Shown here piece after piece: positions 9,384-18,154 of a DNA stretch of 64,000 nt. Every line of letters begins with the position of its first letter. The first letter of the stretch is position 1. Origin of the DNA: an uncultured Draconibacterium sp. (GTDB lineage: Bacteria; Bacteroidota; Bacteroidia; Bacteroidales; Prolixibacteraceae); contig NZ_OY782038.1 of NCBI RefSeq assembly GCF_963677575.1, forward strand, positions 62,001 through 126,000, read 5' to 3'. Position numbers and translations under genes: made by a program. Below the pieces are notes generated by a model that was not told the origin of the DNA, made no database searches, and saw only the letters and a list, made by a program, of their open reading frames with translations.

Positions 9384-10853
9384 ATGCAACTAACTGACTG
9401 GATTGTATTGGCCCTGTATTTTTTTGTACTCGTTGCCATTGGCCTCAATGCCTACCGCAAAGTGAAAAACTCGGCTGATTTTTTTACTGCAGGAGGTAAA
9501 CTTCCCTGGTGGTTGTCGGGGGTTTCTCATCACGTATCGGGATATAGCGGAGCGGTGTTTGTTGCCTATGCCGGAATTGCCTATACGCATGGATTTACTT
9601 TATATATTTGGTGGGCATGTGGTGTTGGTTTGGCTACTTTGCTGGCCGCATTGTGGATTGCCCCGCGTTGGGCTAACCTGAGAATTAAAACGGGTATTCA
9701 GTCACCAACAGAATATCTCATTACACGATATAATCTAACTACTCAGCAAATTATTGCCTGGAGTGGAGCCATTATTAAAATTTTTGATGTTGGCGGAAAA
9801 CTGGCGGCCATTGCTGTTCTTCTGAATGTTTTTACTGGGGCATCCATTACAACGGGCATTTTACTTGCCGGAACTGTTTCGTTGTTGTACATCACCATTG
9901 GCGGACTTTGGGCGGATGTCTGGAACGATTTTGCCCAGTTTATAATTCAATTAATAGCCGGGCTAACCATGTTTGTTATGATATTAATGAAATTGGGCGA
10001 TGGATTTTCGGGGGTATTAACGTTGTGGCACAAACTACCGGAAGCTAATTCTGGCTTTTTTAATACGCCCTATACACCGGCTTTTGCCCTGGGGATGCTT
10101 GTTGTCGATTTTTTTAGTTACAGCGGGGGAACCTGGAATTTGTCAACACGTTTTATTTCATCTTCATCAGGTGCTGAGGCCCGGAAAGCAGGAGTATTCT
10201 CTTCGATACTTTATTTTATCTGGCCGTTAATTCTTTTGTTTCCCATGTTTGCTGCCCCGGTTTTCTTTCCCGATCTTGAAGATCCAACTTTATCATATGG
10301 AATGATGGCCATAAAATTTTTGCCAGCCGGTTTGCTCGGACTGGTTCTTGCATCGATGTTTGCAAATACTTTATCAATGACTTCGTCCGATTCAAACACA
10401 GTTTCTGCTGTGATTACCAGGGATATTTTGCCAAATGTTTTTCATAAAATCAAAATATTCTCTCCAAAACAATCGCTCTTGCTGGCACGAGTTACAACTT
10501 TCTCGTTTACCCTGCTTACTATTATTATCGCATTAAATTCAAGCCATTTTGGAGGAGTTTTTGGTTTAATTGTTTCCTGGTTTGCTGCATTGCTCGGGCC
10601 AATTGCAATTCCAATGATTCTTGGTTTGCTGCCTTTTTTTAAAAGAAGCGGGAGTACTTCTGCAATACTATCAATTGTGGGAGGATTATTGGTATTTGTT
10701 GTTACGAAAGCAGTTGGTTTTAGTCTGACTGTTGAAGTGTCGGCTCCATTGCTAACGTCCTTAATCTTATTTGTTCTGTCTGGCTTTTTGATGAAGGATA
10801 CATCAGATAAGAGTAATCGTTTATTGAACGCATTAAATGCTAAAGAAAAGTAA
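9384..10853 (+). CDS. Sodium:solute symporter (SSS family)
   Basis: A 489-aa inner-membrane protein with about 13 hydrophobic segments. It starts with LTDWIVLALYFFVLVAIG and has the SSS signature region KNSADFFTAGGKLPWWLSGVS, then IQSPTEYLITRYN and SDSNTVSAVITRDI. Members import sugars, sialic acid, amino acids or vitamins with Na+. In this position it most likely brings the monosaccharides or disaccharides freed in the periplasm into the cytosol for NagA/NagB-like processing. A solo copy of the AAACAGTCTC motif lies just upstream at 9355-9364. Confidence 0.87.
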   Translation: MQLTDWIVLALYFFVLVAIGLNAYRKVKNSADFFTAGGKLPWWLSGVSHHVSGYSGAVFVAYAGIAYTHGFTLYIWWACGVGLATLLAALWIAPRWANLRIKTGIQSPTEYLITRYNLTTQQIIAWSGAIIKIFDVGGKLAAIAVLLNVFTGASITTGILLAGTVSLLYITIGGLWADVWNDFAQFIIQLIAGLTMFVMILMKLGDGFSGVLTLWHKLPEANSGFFNTPYTPAFALGMLVVDFFSYSGGTWNLSTRFISSSSGAEARKAGVFSSILYFIWPLILLFPMFAAPVFFPDLEDPTLSYGMMAIKFLPAGLLGLVLASMFANTLSMTSSDSNTVSAVITRDILPNVFHKIKIFSPKQSLLLARVTTFSFTLLTIIIALNSSHFGGVFGLIVSWFAALLGPIAIPMILGLLPFFKRSGSTSAILSIVGGLLVFVVTKAVGFSLTVEVSAPLLTSLILFVLSGFLMKDTSDKSNRLLNALNAKEK

Positions 10854-10860
10854 AAACTAT

Positions 10861-11020
10861 GAGACTGTTTAATTTTTATTTTTTAGAGATATTATGAAGT
10901 ATTTTTTACTAATTCAAGGCGGAATTGACGCGAATAGCCGTAGCTATTTAAGGAAATTTCAACGCAGAAGTAGTGAAAAAGACGAATAATAGAATAAATG
11001 GATAAATTTTAAACAGTCTC
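10861..11020. repeat. 160-bp MITE-like element with terminal inverted repeats
   Basis: The segment begins GAGACTGTTTAA and ends with its exact inverse TTAAACAGTCTC, and the similarity continues imperfectly inward to about 19 bases. A possible TAT duplication lies on both flanks. It contains no open frame of note and sits between the symporter and nagA. The same terminal motif occurs once more at 9355-9364 without a partner, suggesting a relic end. Confidence 0.6.
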
Positions 11021-11034
11021 TATATATCTGCGCT

Positions 11035-12177
11035 ATGTTTATAGAAGGATTAGATTATCAAAGTGGGCAAGCTATTCGGGTGGAATTTCGAAATGGAAAG
11101 ATCAATTCTGTAGATCAGCTTGAAGGTTCAGAAAAGCCTCTTCCTCTGATCGCTCCGGGCTTGGTTGATTTGCAGGTTAACGGTTATGGGGGAATTGACT
11201 TTAACAAAATTCCGTTTCAGGTTGACGATGTATTTCATGTTGTTCAAAAATTGGCGACACAGGGAGTTATCTCATTTTTTCCAACGCTGATTACAAATAA
11301 GAATTCATCCATCCGTGAGGCATTACAAACTATTGTTTCGGCTTGTAAAATAGATCCGTTAATTGAAACGGCTATTGGCGGAATTCATCTGGAAGGGCCT
11401 TTTCTTTCGAAAGAAAACGGAGCACGTGGAGCACATAGTTTAGAATTTATTCAGCAACCAAACTGGGACCTTTTCCAGGAGTGGCAGGAAATTGCGGAAG
11501 GAAAGATCAGAATAATAACACTGTCGCCGGAATGGGAAGGAGCTGCCGCATTCATAAAAAAATGTACTGACAGCGGGGTAGTGGTGGCTATTGGACATAC
11601 TGCTGCATCTCCCGAACAAATTGCCGAAGCAGTGCAGGCAGGTGCCCGTATGTCTACTCATCTTGGAAATGGAGCACATTTAATGTTGTCACGGCACCCT
11701 AATTATATTTGGGAGCAACTGGCACAAGACCGGCTTTGGGCAACTGTAATTGCAGATGGTTTTCATTTGCCCGATTCATTTTTAAAAGTCGTTTTTCGGG
11801 TAAAGCCGGAAACATCTGTTTTAATAAGCGACTGTACGCAATTTGCAGGTTTATCTCCCGGAGCATATAAAAGCCATATTGGCGGGGAAGTACTGCTTAA
11901 TTCTGAAGGACGCCTTTGCATGGCTGATAATATGGAGTTACTGGCAGGTTCGGCACAGTCGTTACTCTGGTGTGTTAATCAGATGGTAAAAGAAGGGTTA
12001 CTGTCTTTTGAGCAAGCCTGGAATAGTGCATCCGCGAAACCGGTTGAACTGATGGGGGAAGTACATAATTTTCTTAAAGTTGGAGAACCTGCCAACATGG
12101 TATTGATTGAACGGGAAGCAGATGAAATTAAGGTTATAAAGACAATCGTCGGTGGTGAAATCATTTATTCCTATTGA
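11035..12177 (+). CDS. nagA: N-acetylglucosamine-6-phosphate deacetylase
   Basis: Cytosolic amidohydrolase-fold enzyme of 380 aa that removes the acetyl group from GlcNAc-6-P. Motifs: APGLVDLQVNGYGGIDFN near residue 45, the metal ligand region HLEGPFLS, AIGHTAA, MSTHLGNGAH, and ISDCTQFAGLSPG holding the catalytic Asp. The motif carries Cys where many NagA proteins have Ala (SDAT), a tolerated change. It completes a GlcNAc salvage route with the NagB-like gene at 4124. The 15-base gap to the preceding repeat means its promoter may lie in or beside that element. Confidence 0.88.
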   Translation: MFIEGLDYQSGQAIRVEFRNGKINSVDQLEGSEKPLPLIAPGLVDLQVNGYGGIDFNKIPFQVDDVFHVVQKLATQGVISFFPTLITNKNSSIREALQTIVSACKIDPLIETAIGGIHLEGPFLSKENGARGAHSLEFIQQPNWDLFQEWQEIAEGKIRIITLSPEWEGAAAFIKKCTDSGVVVAIGHTAASPEQIAEAVQAGARMSTHLGNGAHLMLSRHPNYIWEQLAQDRLWATVIADGFHLPDSFLKVVFRVKPETSVLISDCTQFAGLSPGAYKSHIGGEVLLNSEGRLCMADNMELLAGSAQSLLWCVNQMVKEGLLSFEQAWNSASAKPVELMGEVHNFLKVGEPANMVLIEREADEIKVIKTIVGGEIIYSY

Positions 12178-12219
12178 AACGGTGGCAAAAATTATAGTTT
12201 TTAAATGTATTCAGGTTAA

Positions 12220-13350
12220 ATGTTTCAGGCCATGCAAGTGAAAAAGAAATCCATAAATTCAGATCGTTTATTATCATTGGATGCACTTCGCGGATTTGAT
12301 ATGTTTTGGATTATTGGTGGCCAAAAAATTATTTATGGGTTGGCAGTATTAACCGGCTGGCCTCTTTTGCTTTCTCTTAATTCACAAATGCGGCATGTTA
12401 GTTGGGAAGGGTTTGCTTTTTACGACCTTATATTTCCATTGTTTCTTTTTCTTTCCGGGGTATCCATGCCATATTCGTTTGGGAAAAGGTTGCTTCGTGG
12501 AGATTCAAAAGCAAGTATTTACCGGCATGCCTTTAAACGTATGTTTTTACTGATTGTTTTGGGAATGCTTTATAACCGCATTCAGAATTTGGATGCAGAA
12601 CATTTAAGATTTGCAAGCGTTCTTGGACGCATTGGAATAGCCTGGTTTTTTGCAGCTGTTATTTTTCTGAACACAAAAGTTCGAATGCAGGTTATTTGGT
12701 TCTGGGCTTTGTTGATTATATATTACCTGCTTATGCAATTTATTCCCGTGCCTGGATTTGGCGCCGGTGTATTTTCGCTCGAAGGGAACCTGGCTGGTTA
12801 TATCGATCGTTTGTTTTTGCCGGGGCAGCTACATCTTAAAGAGCTTGAACCAGAAGGGATTTTAAGTACAATCCCGGCAGTGAGCACCGCTTTAATGGGA
12901 GTTTTAACCGGAACACTTCTCCAAACAAATCATGTAAGTAAAATAAAAAAGGGATTGATTTTAATTGGAAGCGGATTGATTTGTTTGGTGCTGGGTGAAC
13001 TGTGGGGAGTATTTTTCCCGATAATAAAGAATATCTGGACCAGCTCTTTTGTACTTTATGCCGGCGGGTGGAGTCTTTTATTGTTCGGGATATTCTATTT
13101 TATCATCGACGTGTGGGGTTTAAAAAGGTGGTCGTATTTCTTTGTTGTAATTGGTCTGAATCCTATCACTATTTATTTGGTTCAACATAAAATTATTGAT
13201 TTTAATAACACGCGTGACTTCTTTTTTGGAGGGGTTGTGGCCCATATGCCGGAAGCGCTGGCACCACTCATCAGCGGAATCGGTTATGTTGCATGCGTGT
13301 GGGCCTTTTTGTATTTGCTATATCGTTATAAAATATTTATGAAGGTCTGA
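12220..13350 (+). CDS. DUF5009 / heparan-alpha-glucosaminide N-acetyltransferase-like membrane protein
   Basis: A 376-aa polytopic inner-membrane protein with about ten hydrophobic segments. It opens with RLLSLDALRGFDMFWIIGG, the signature of the YeiB/HGSNAT/DUF5009 acyltransferase group, then FYDLIFPLFLFLSGVSMPYSFG. The eukaryotic relative acetylates terminal glucosamine of heparan sulfate using acetyl-CoA across a membrane. A matching role on amino sugars is plausible here because the gene is inside an amino-sugar locus, but that is inference. Confidence 0.72.
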   Translation: MFQAMQVKKKSINSDRLLSLDALRGFDMFWIIGGQKIIYGLAVLTGWPLLLSLNSQMRHVSWEGFAFYDLIFPLFLFLSGVSMPYSFGKRLLRGDSKASIYRHAFKRMFLLIVLGMLYNRIQNLDAEHLRFASVLGRIGIAWFFAAVIFLNTKVRMQVIWFWALLIIYYLLMQFIPVPGFGAGVFSLEGNLAGYIDRLFLPGQLHLKELEPEGILSTIPAVSTALMGVLTGTLLQTNHVSKIKKGLILIGSGLICLVLGELWGVFFPIIKNIWTSSFVLYAGGWSLLLFGIFYFIIDVWGLKRWSYFFVVIGLNPITIYLVQHKIIDFNNTRDFFFGGVVAHMPEALAPLISGIGYVACVWAFLYLLYRYKIFMKV

Positions 13351-13409
13351 AAAAATTCTTGTAAGAATTCAGAGACCATTTAAAATCTCAAAAAAACATT
13401 TAATTCGTT

Positions 13410-15017
13410 ATGAAAAAAATTAGACTTATACTTATCGTTATTCTTCATGTTATCTTTTTTAATAGTGTCTTGGCACAGATACAGGTAATTCCTCGTCCTC
13501 AGCAAATTGTGATTGAAAATGAGGATTTTATATTGTCGTCAAAAACAGTTATTGTTGCTGATCAGTCAACACAAAAAGAAGCTGAATACCTGAATGCCAT
13601 TTTCCGGGATGCCTTTGGCCAAAAAACAGCTATTAATACAAAAGGAGAGGGTATCCATCTGAAGCTTCATCCCCAACTCAGGGCAAAACTCGGGGATGAA
13701 GGTTATTTGTTAAAGGTGAACCAGAAAGAGATTGTAATTGAAGGAGCTACAAATGCCGGAGTATTTTATGGCATTCAGACATTACGCCAATTACTTCCGG
13801 CTGACTTTGAGTTTAATCCTGACAGCCACAAAACTGCCTTAGTGAAAGGCGTTGCAATTGAAGATCAGCCGCGTTTTCAATGGCGTGCTTTTATGTTAGA
13901 CGAATCACGACATTTTAAAGGCATCGAGGTGGTGAAAGAATTGCTGGACCAAATGGCACAATTGAAAATGAATGTTTTTCACTGGCACCTGACAGACGAT
14001 CAGGGTTGGCGAATCGAAATTAAAAAATACCCGAGGCTGACTTCAGTAGGCGGATTCAGAGACAATACGCAAACGGTGAGGCACGAAGATGTTTTTAGTG
14101 GTGAGCCGCACGGCGGATTTTATACCCAGAAACAAATCAGGGAGATTATTGAATATGCTTCGGATAGACATATTGAAATAGTTCCTGAAATAGAGATGCC
14201 CGGACATGCCATGGCAGCTATTGCAGCTTATCCCTGGCTGGGAGTGTTGGGAACGACCAAAGAGGTGTCGGTAAAGTTTGGAAAGATGGACAATTCATTC
14301 GATATCTCCAACCCAAAAGTCATTCAATTCCTGGAAGATGTTTTAACCGAAGTATTTGAATTGTTTCCGGGTAAGGTAATACATGTGGGCGGCGATGAGG
14401 TGAGATTTGATACATGGAAAAGTTCGCCCGAAATACAAGCTTATATGAAGAAGAATAATCTTGGTTCTCCGGCCGATCTACAAATATTCTTTACGAACAA
14501 AATTTCACAGTTTATTGATAGCACCGGTCATCGAATGATGGGGTGGAATGAAATACTGGGAGACAATGTTCATGGGCAGGAAGCCGTAGCTGATATTGAA
14601 GTAAAAGAAACCCTTGCCAAATCGGCGGTTATACATTTCTGGAAAGGTAATCTTGAATTGATAAATAAAGCTGTTTCAGGTGGTTATGATGTTGTAAACT
14701 CGTACCATGCCAAAACATATCTCGATTACAGTTACCAGACAATCCCATTGTCGGAAGCTTATGCATTTGATCCAATCCCGGAAGGTTTGAATCCAAAATA
14801 TAACTCAAAAATTCTCGGATTGGGATGTCAAATGTGGAGCGAGTGGATTCCGACAAAAGAGAAAATGGAAAGGCAAATATTTCCTCGATTGGCGGCTTAT
14901 GCAGAGGTAGGATGGACCGATAATAACAGGAAAGATTACGAAGTATTTACGAGGTCTTTAACCCAACTGGAAAAGCGATGGATTCTTTCCGGAATTAATT
15001 TTTATAAGCATTTGTAA
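13410..15017 (+). CDS. Beta-N-acetylhexosaminidase, GH20
   Basis: A 535-aa secreted enzyme (signal to LAQ, residue ~23). GH20b domain at about 25-150, then a catalytic TIM barrel from about 155 with FHWHLTDDQGWRIEIK, IVPEIEMPGHAMAA and KVIHVGGDEVRFDTW. Asp329-Glu330 form the substrate-assisted catalytic pair, and LGCQMWSEW lies near the end. It releases terminal GlcNAc or GalNAc from oligosaccharides. It is the last gene of the + strand amino-sugar locus. Confidence 0.92.
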   Translation: MKKIRLILIVILHVIFFNSVLAQIQVIPRPQQIVIENEDFILSSKTVIVADQSTQKEAEYLNAIFRDAFGQKTAINTKGEGIHLKLHPQLRAKLGDEGYLLKVNQKEIVIEGATNAGVFYGIQTLRQLLPADFEFNPDSHKTALVKGVAIEDQPRFQWRAFMLDESRHFKGIEVVKELLDQMAQLKMNVFHWHLTDDQGWRIEIKKYPRLTSVGGFRDNTQTVRHEDVFSGEPHGGFYTQKQIREIIEYASDRHIEIVPEIEMPGHAMAAIAAYPWLGVLGTTKEVSVKFGKMDNSFDISNPKVIQFLEDVLTEVFELFPGKVIHVGGDEVRFDTWKSSPEIQAYMKKNNLGSPADLQIFFTNKISQFIDSTGHRMMGWNEILGDNVHGQEAVADIEVKETLAKSAVIHFWKGNLELINKAVSGGYDVVNSYHAKTYLDYSYQTIPLSEAYAFDPIPEGLNPKYNSKILGLGCQMWSEWIPTKEKMERQIFPRLAAYAEVGWTDNNRKDYEVFTRSLTQLEKRWILSGINFYKHL

Positions 15018-15351
15018 GCTTCTCCATTTAAAGACTACTTCAAAATAAATTATTTTTTTATCTCATGATTCTAAATTATTTTACACTTGAAAATTGGTCA
15101 AAGTGTTCAACAATTTTTGAAAGGTTCATATCCCAAATATTCTCTTAGCTATTAACACAATAGGTAAGTGTAAATTCTTTATTAAAAGCTAATTGATCTT
15201 CAAAATTTTATATTCTAGTTAAGTTGATCGAACTACTTGATATTGCAATCTTATAGTTGTATTTAAAATATTATCGAATAAAAGTAAGGTATTCGGTACC
15301 AAACCTGTATAATGAATGATTGCCACATAAAGTTGTAATCAATTTTGAGGT
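15018..15351. other. AT-rich intergenic stretch after the GH20 gene
   Basis: No coding pattern or stable hairpin was seen in this 334-base stretch. It separates the polysaccharide locus from the hairpin repeat that follows. Confidence 0.5.
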
Positions 15352-15551
15352 TTTAATCTGAATAATTCCCCGAGGCTTTGCCACGGGGTTCCGCTTTTTC
15401 TCCCCTGCAGAGGGGAGATGTCAGTCTTTATGACTGACAGAGGGGTGAAATAAAGAAAATTCGATTTTCAGCGATTTAGCTGAAATGAAGTTGGCGTAAT
15501 ACCCCGTGGCTCTGCCACGGGGATAGTCAACTTCAAGAATTTTCTTTATTA
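15352..15551. repeat. 200-bp nested-hairpin repeat, copy 1
   Basis: Nearly identical to 61686-61885, with a 57-bp partial copy at 57999-58055. It contains consecutive hairpins: CCCCGAGGC/GCCACGGGG, CTCCCCT/AGGGGAG and TGTCAGTC/GACTGACA. Then comes a nested foldback in which AATAAAGAAAATTC pairs with GAATTTTCTTTATT, GAAGTTG with CAACTTC, and CCCCGTGGC with GCCACGGGG. It has no protein-coding capacity. It abuts the broken 5' end of the TonB receptor pseudogene, so it is likely a non-autonomous mobile or recombinogenic element. Confidence 0.8.
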
Positions 15552-15553
15552 TA

Positions 15554-16222
15554 GGTACCAGTATTACTGCCGGCAAATTGTTTTTTGATGTTGAGGGATA
15601 TTATAAAAGTGTGAAAGGTCTGCAGGAATATTTATTCAAAGCACCTGACAGAACGCCGGGAGAAACACCTTCAGTAGAACCGGGCGAAGAGCCCTTGAGT
15701 CTTTTTATTGCCGGAGATGGTAAAGCTTTTGGGATTGATTTTCTGGCCAAGTACCAGGCTTCAAATTTTAGTAGCTGGGTGGCTTATTCATTGAGTAAAT
15801 CGGTACGTAATTTCGATGAGATAAATGCTGGCGCCGACATTCCTGCGTTATTCGACTAAACGCACGAATTAAGATGGGCCAACATGTTGTCGTACAAACG
15901 GTGGAATTTTTCGGGCGTAATGCAATACACCACAGGTCATCCGTACGTTGAGTCGACCGAGAAAGACGATGATTTTAATGTAACGCGCGAGTACAAACGT
16001 TTACCCGATTATTTCAGGGTTGATCTGTCGGCCAACTACAACTTCAGTATAAAGAAGGTGAATATCAAACCGGGATTGTCATTACTAAATGCTTTTAATA
16101 CCGAAAATTACCTGGGCGTATTTGTTCGTGAGTTCAATTTTCAGGGAGATGATTTCATTGAAAAAACACCCATAAAAGCCCAGGATATTACACTTAATTT
16201 TTTTGTTAATTTCAGTTTTTAA
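15554..16222 (+). pseudogene. TonB-dependent receptor, C-terminal remnant with in-frame stop
   Basis: About 220 codons of an outer-membrane TonB receptor barrel without N-terminus, plug or signal. Frame is kept from GTSITAGKLFFDVEGYY through a TAA at 15857-15859 (after IPALFD) and on through THELRWANMLSYKRWNFSG to the closing strand LNFFVNFSF. The context D-stop-THELR suggests a CAA (Gln) to TAA change. The 5' side is cut exactly at the 200-bp repeat, so loss of the N-terminus and the nonsense mutation both mark it as dead. Confidence 0.82.
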
Positions 16223-16531
16223 ACAGAGATTTTGTATTTGCAGTAGGGTATTTCAGCTTTAGGTTGTAATATAGGTATAAGCATTTAAAAACTTCATAGA
16301 AAGGTTTAGTTAAACAGAAAAGTAGAAACATAAGATCGTAAGTACTCTACTTTGCAAAAGTACATTTCTTCTTATTGAGGAGGATTTGTGCTTTTGCTGT
16401 TTTTGGTAACAACGTTGATCGCTGAAACGGAGAAAATTAAATTTTTCGAAAAAAGGGTAGGGTAAAAAATTTCTTACCTGTATTATAATTGTTTTCAGGC
16501 AGAGGCCGAAGACTAGAAACAGTTTGGTTCA

Positions 16532-16561
16532 CAATCCGCCTGTTGAGGCGGATTGTTTTTT
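16532..16561 (+). terminator. Strong rho-independent terminator without an obvious gene
   Basis: Perfect 10-bp stem CAATCCGCCT / AGGCGGATTG with loop GTTG followed by six T. The nearest upstream gene on this strand is the TonB pseudogene, 310 bases away. It either ends that transcript or ends a small RNA beginning somewhere in 16230-16500. Confidence 0.75.
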
Positions 16562-16672
16562 AGCCTACCGGAATTATCCTGGATATGTTTTTGGCCTGAA
16601 TAATACCGATGACGAAAAATCGTGGGCTATTGTTATAGCTACTCTTTATTGCTTAATTTTTCAGTATCGGCA

Positions 16673-16729
16673 TTATACCAATTTGAAAATAATTGCAAAA
16701 TAGTCTAATCATTTTCATAATTGGTATAA
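16673..16729. repeat. Imperfect 57-bp palindrome upstream of the LytTR gene
   Basis: Arms TTATACCAATTTGAAAAT and ATTTTCATAATTGGTATAA face each other across about 20 bases. It may act as a regulatory or structural site for the downstream regulator gene, or be an intergenic repeat. No second copy occurs in the window. The rest of the interval 16223-16870 shows no gene. Confidence 0.5.
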
Positions 16730-16870
16730 CATAACGATTAACACCTGTTAAAACATCTTAAGTTTTTTTGGGGTGTGGTATATAGGAAAATGCCTGTATT
16801 AGTTCATAAATTGCGTTGCCAAACTTTCAATTTCGCAATGCCAAACAAAAAACTGAAAACCACTGGAGAA

Positions 16871-17596
16871 ATGAATTGTATAATACTTGAAAAACCTCAT
16901 GCGCAAAGTTCATTACGGGAAATGGTAAATATGGTGCCTTATTTTCACCTGGTTTCTTACTGCTCGTCTGTGTTTGATGCCTACGAAATTCTGCGAAGAG
17001 AAAAAATTGATATTGTATTTGTTGATACCGTTTTATCAAAAGTTTCGGGTATTGATTTTATAAAAAGCCTCGATCAGAAACCACTTTTTGTGTTTGTATC
17101 AGACAAGCCTGAACTGGCCGTTGAAGGTTATAATTTGAACGCACTTGATTTTCTTTTAAAACCATTGAGCTTCGATCGCTTTCTGAAAACGGCAAATAAA
17201 GCTTACGAGTGTTGCACTTCGGAAACAAAACGTTCGGAGTTTGTTCCGGAACCGGAACATCAGGATGCAGGCCATAAAACCATCCTGGTTAAAACCGATT
17301 ATAAAACCATTCTGATAAAGTTGGATAATATTCTGTACATCGAGGGATTAAAAGACTACATTAAAATTTATACTTCAGGAAATAGCAAACCGGTTATTAC
17401 GCTTAATTCGTTAAAAAGGCTGCAGCAAAACCTGCCTTCCGATAAATTCTCAAGGGTACACAAATCTTACATTGTTGGTCTCGAACATATCAATGCGATC
17501 AACAAAACCCAGGTAATAATAGAAGATAAGTTTATTCCGATCGGGGAAAGTTATCGTTCTGTTTTTAGCCAGCGAATGGAAGAATTGCGTATCTGA
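16871..17596 (+). CDS. LytTR-type DNA-binding response regulator
   Basis: Two-domain regulator. Start chosen at 16871 because MNCIILEKP matches the normal receiver N-terminus; the frame is open back to 16775. The receiver domain has the phospho-acceptor Asp in DIVFVDTVLS, Ser in VFVSDKPE and Lys in DFLLKPLSF. The LytTR domain (TILVKTDYKTILIKLDNILYIEGLKDYIKI ... FSRVHKSYIVGLEHI ... FIPIGESYR) binds DNA. The acidic pair after strand 1 is changed (LEKPH where VDDEP is usual), which could weaken Mg2+ binding. No histidine kinase is adjacent. Confidence 0.85.
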   Translation: MNCIILEKPHAQSSLREMVNMVPYFHLVSYCSSVFDAYEILRREKIDIVFVDTVLSKVSGIDFIKSLDQKPLFVFVSDKPELAVEGYNLNALDFLLKPLSFDRFLKTANKAYECCTSETKRSEFVPEPEHQDAGHKTILVKTDYKTILIKLDNILYIEGLKDYIKIYTSGNSKPVITLNSLKRLQQNLPSDKFSRVHKSYIVGLEHINAINKTQVIIEDKFIPIGESYRSVFSQRMEELRI

Positions 17597-18154
17597 TTTA
17601 GCTTCACTATAAAAGATCAGCTTTTCAACATTTTTTCCAATTCTCCCAGGTCTGTTGGTATTTTAACCGAATTTAGAATTGCTGCCGCAGGCCTTCATCT
17701 TTGCCTTGAAGCAAAGACGAAGCAGAAAGTTCAAGGCTGCTTTTGATCTTTACCCTCCGTTTTCATAAAACCTAAATTCGGACGGGTGATCTCCTCGTTC
17801 ACTCGGAGCTTCCCGCTCTCATTAAGGTTTCATATCAACTCCTGACAAAGACCCAAAGAGGCCGGTCCACTAATGAAAAGTTGACATAATTGAAATGTTA
17901 CGTCGAAGCTTCGGCCTCGGCCGATGAGCCGGAAAACAAGTGGTGTCGGCGTTAAAAAATTACTGTTGTTTGAGGAGGTACGACGAGTTTCAGGAATTTT
18001 AGCCGGCATCGCGTAGTTTTTCCGAGGGAAGCGGGCGCAGCCTTGAGTTTTTTGTTTACTTATTGTCTCAAGACAAAAAGTAAAATCCACCTGATAAGGC
18101 AAGAAGGTGATATAATATTGATCGTATCCCGATAAAACAAACCTCATCATTCAA
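17597..18154. other. Non-coding interval of unusual composition
   Basis: This 558-bp stretch is richer in GC than its surroundings and has hairpin-like words (TTGTCTCAAGACAA at 18063-18076; CTTCGGCCTCGGCCGA near 17910). It resembles intergenic repeats common in Bacteroidetes from memory, but no second copy is in the window. The minus frame at 17830-18150 lacks any recognisable protein pattern and is not called. Confidence 0.4.

Noticed and set aside
12968..13190. Second frame inside the DUF5009 gene
   Set aside because: A shadow of a well-supported membrane-protein gene.
17830..18150. 106-codon open frame on the minus strand
   Set aside because: Composition and content match no protein; the interval looks like a non-coding repeat and the frame is rich in residues typical of read-through of hairpins.
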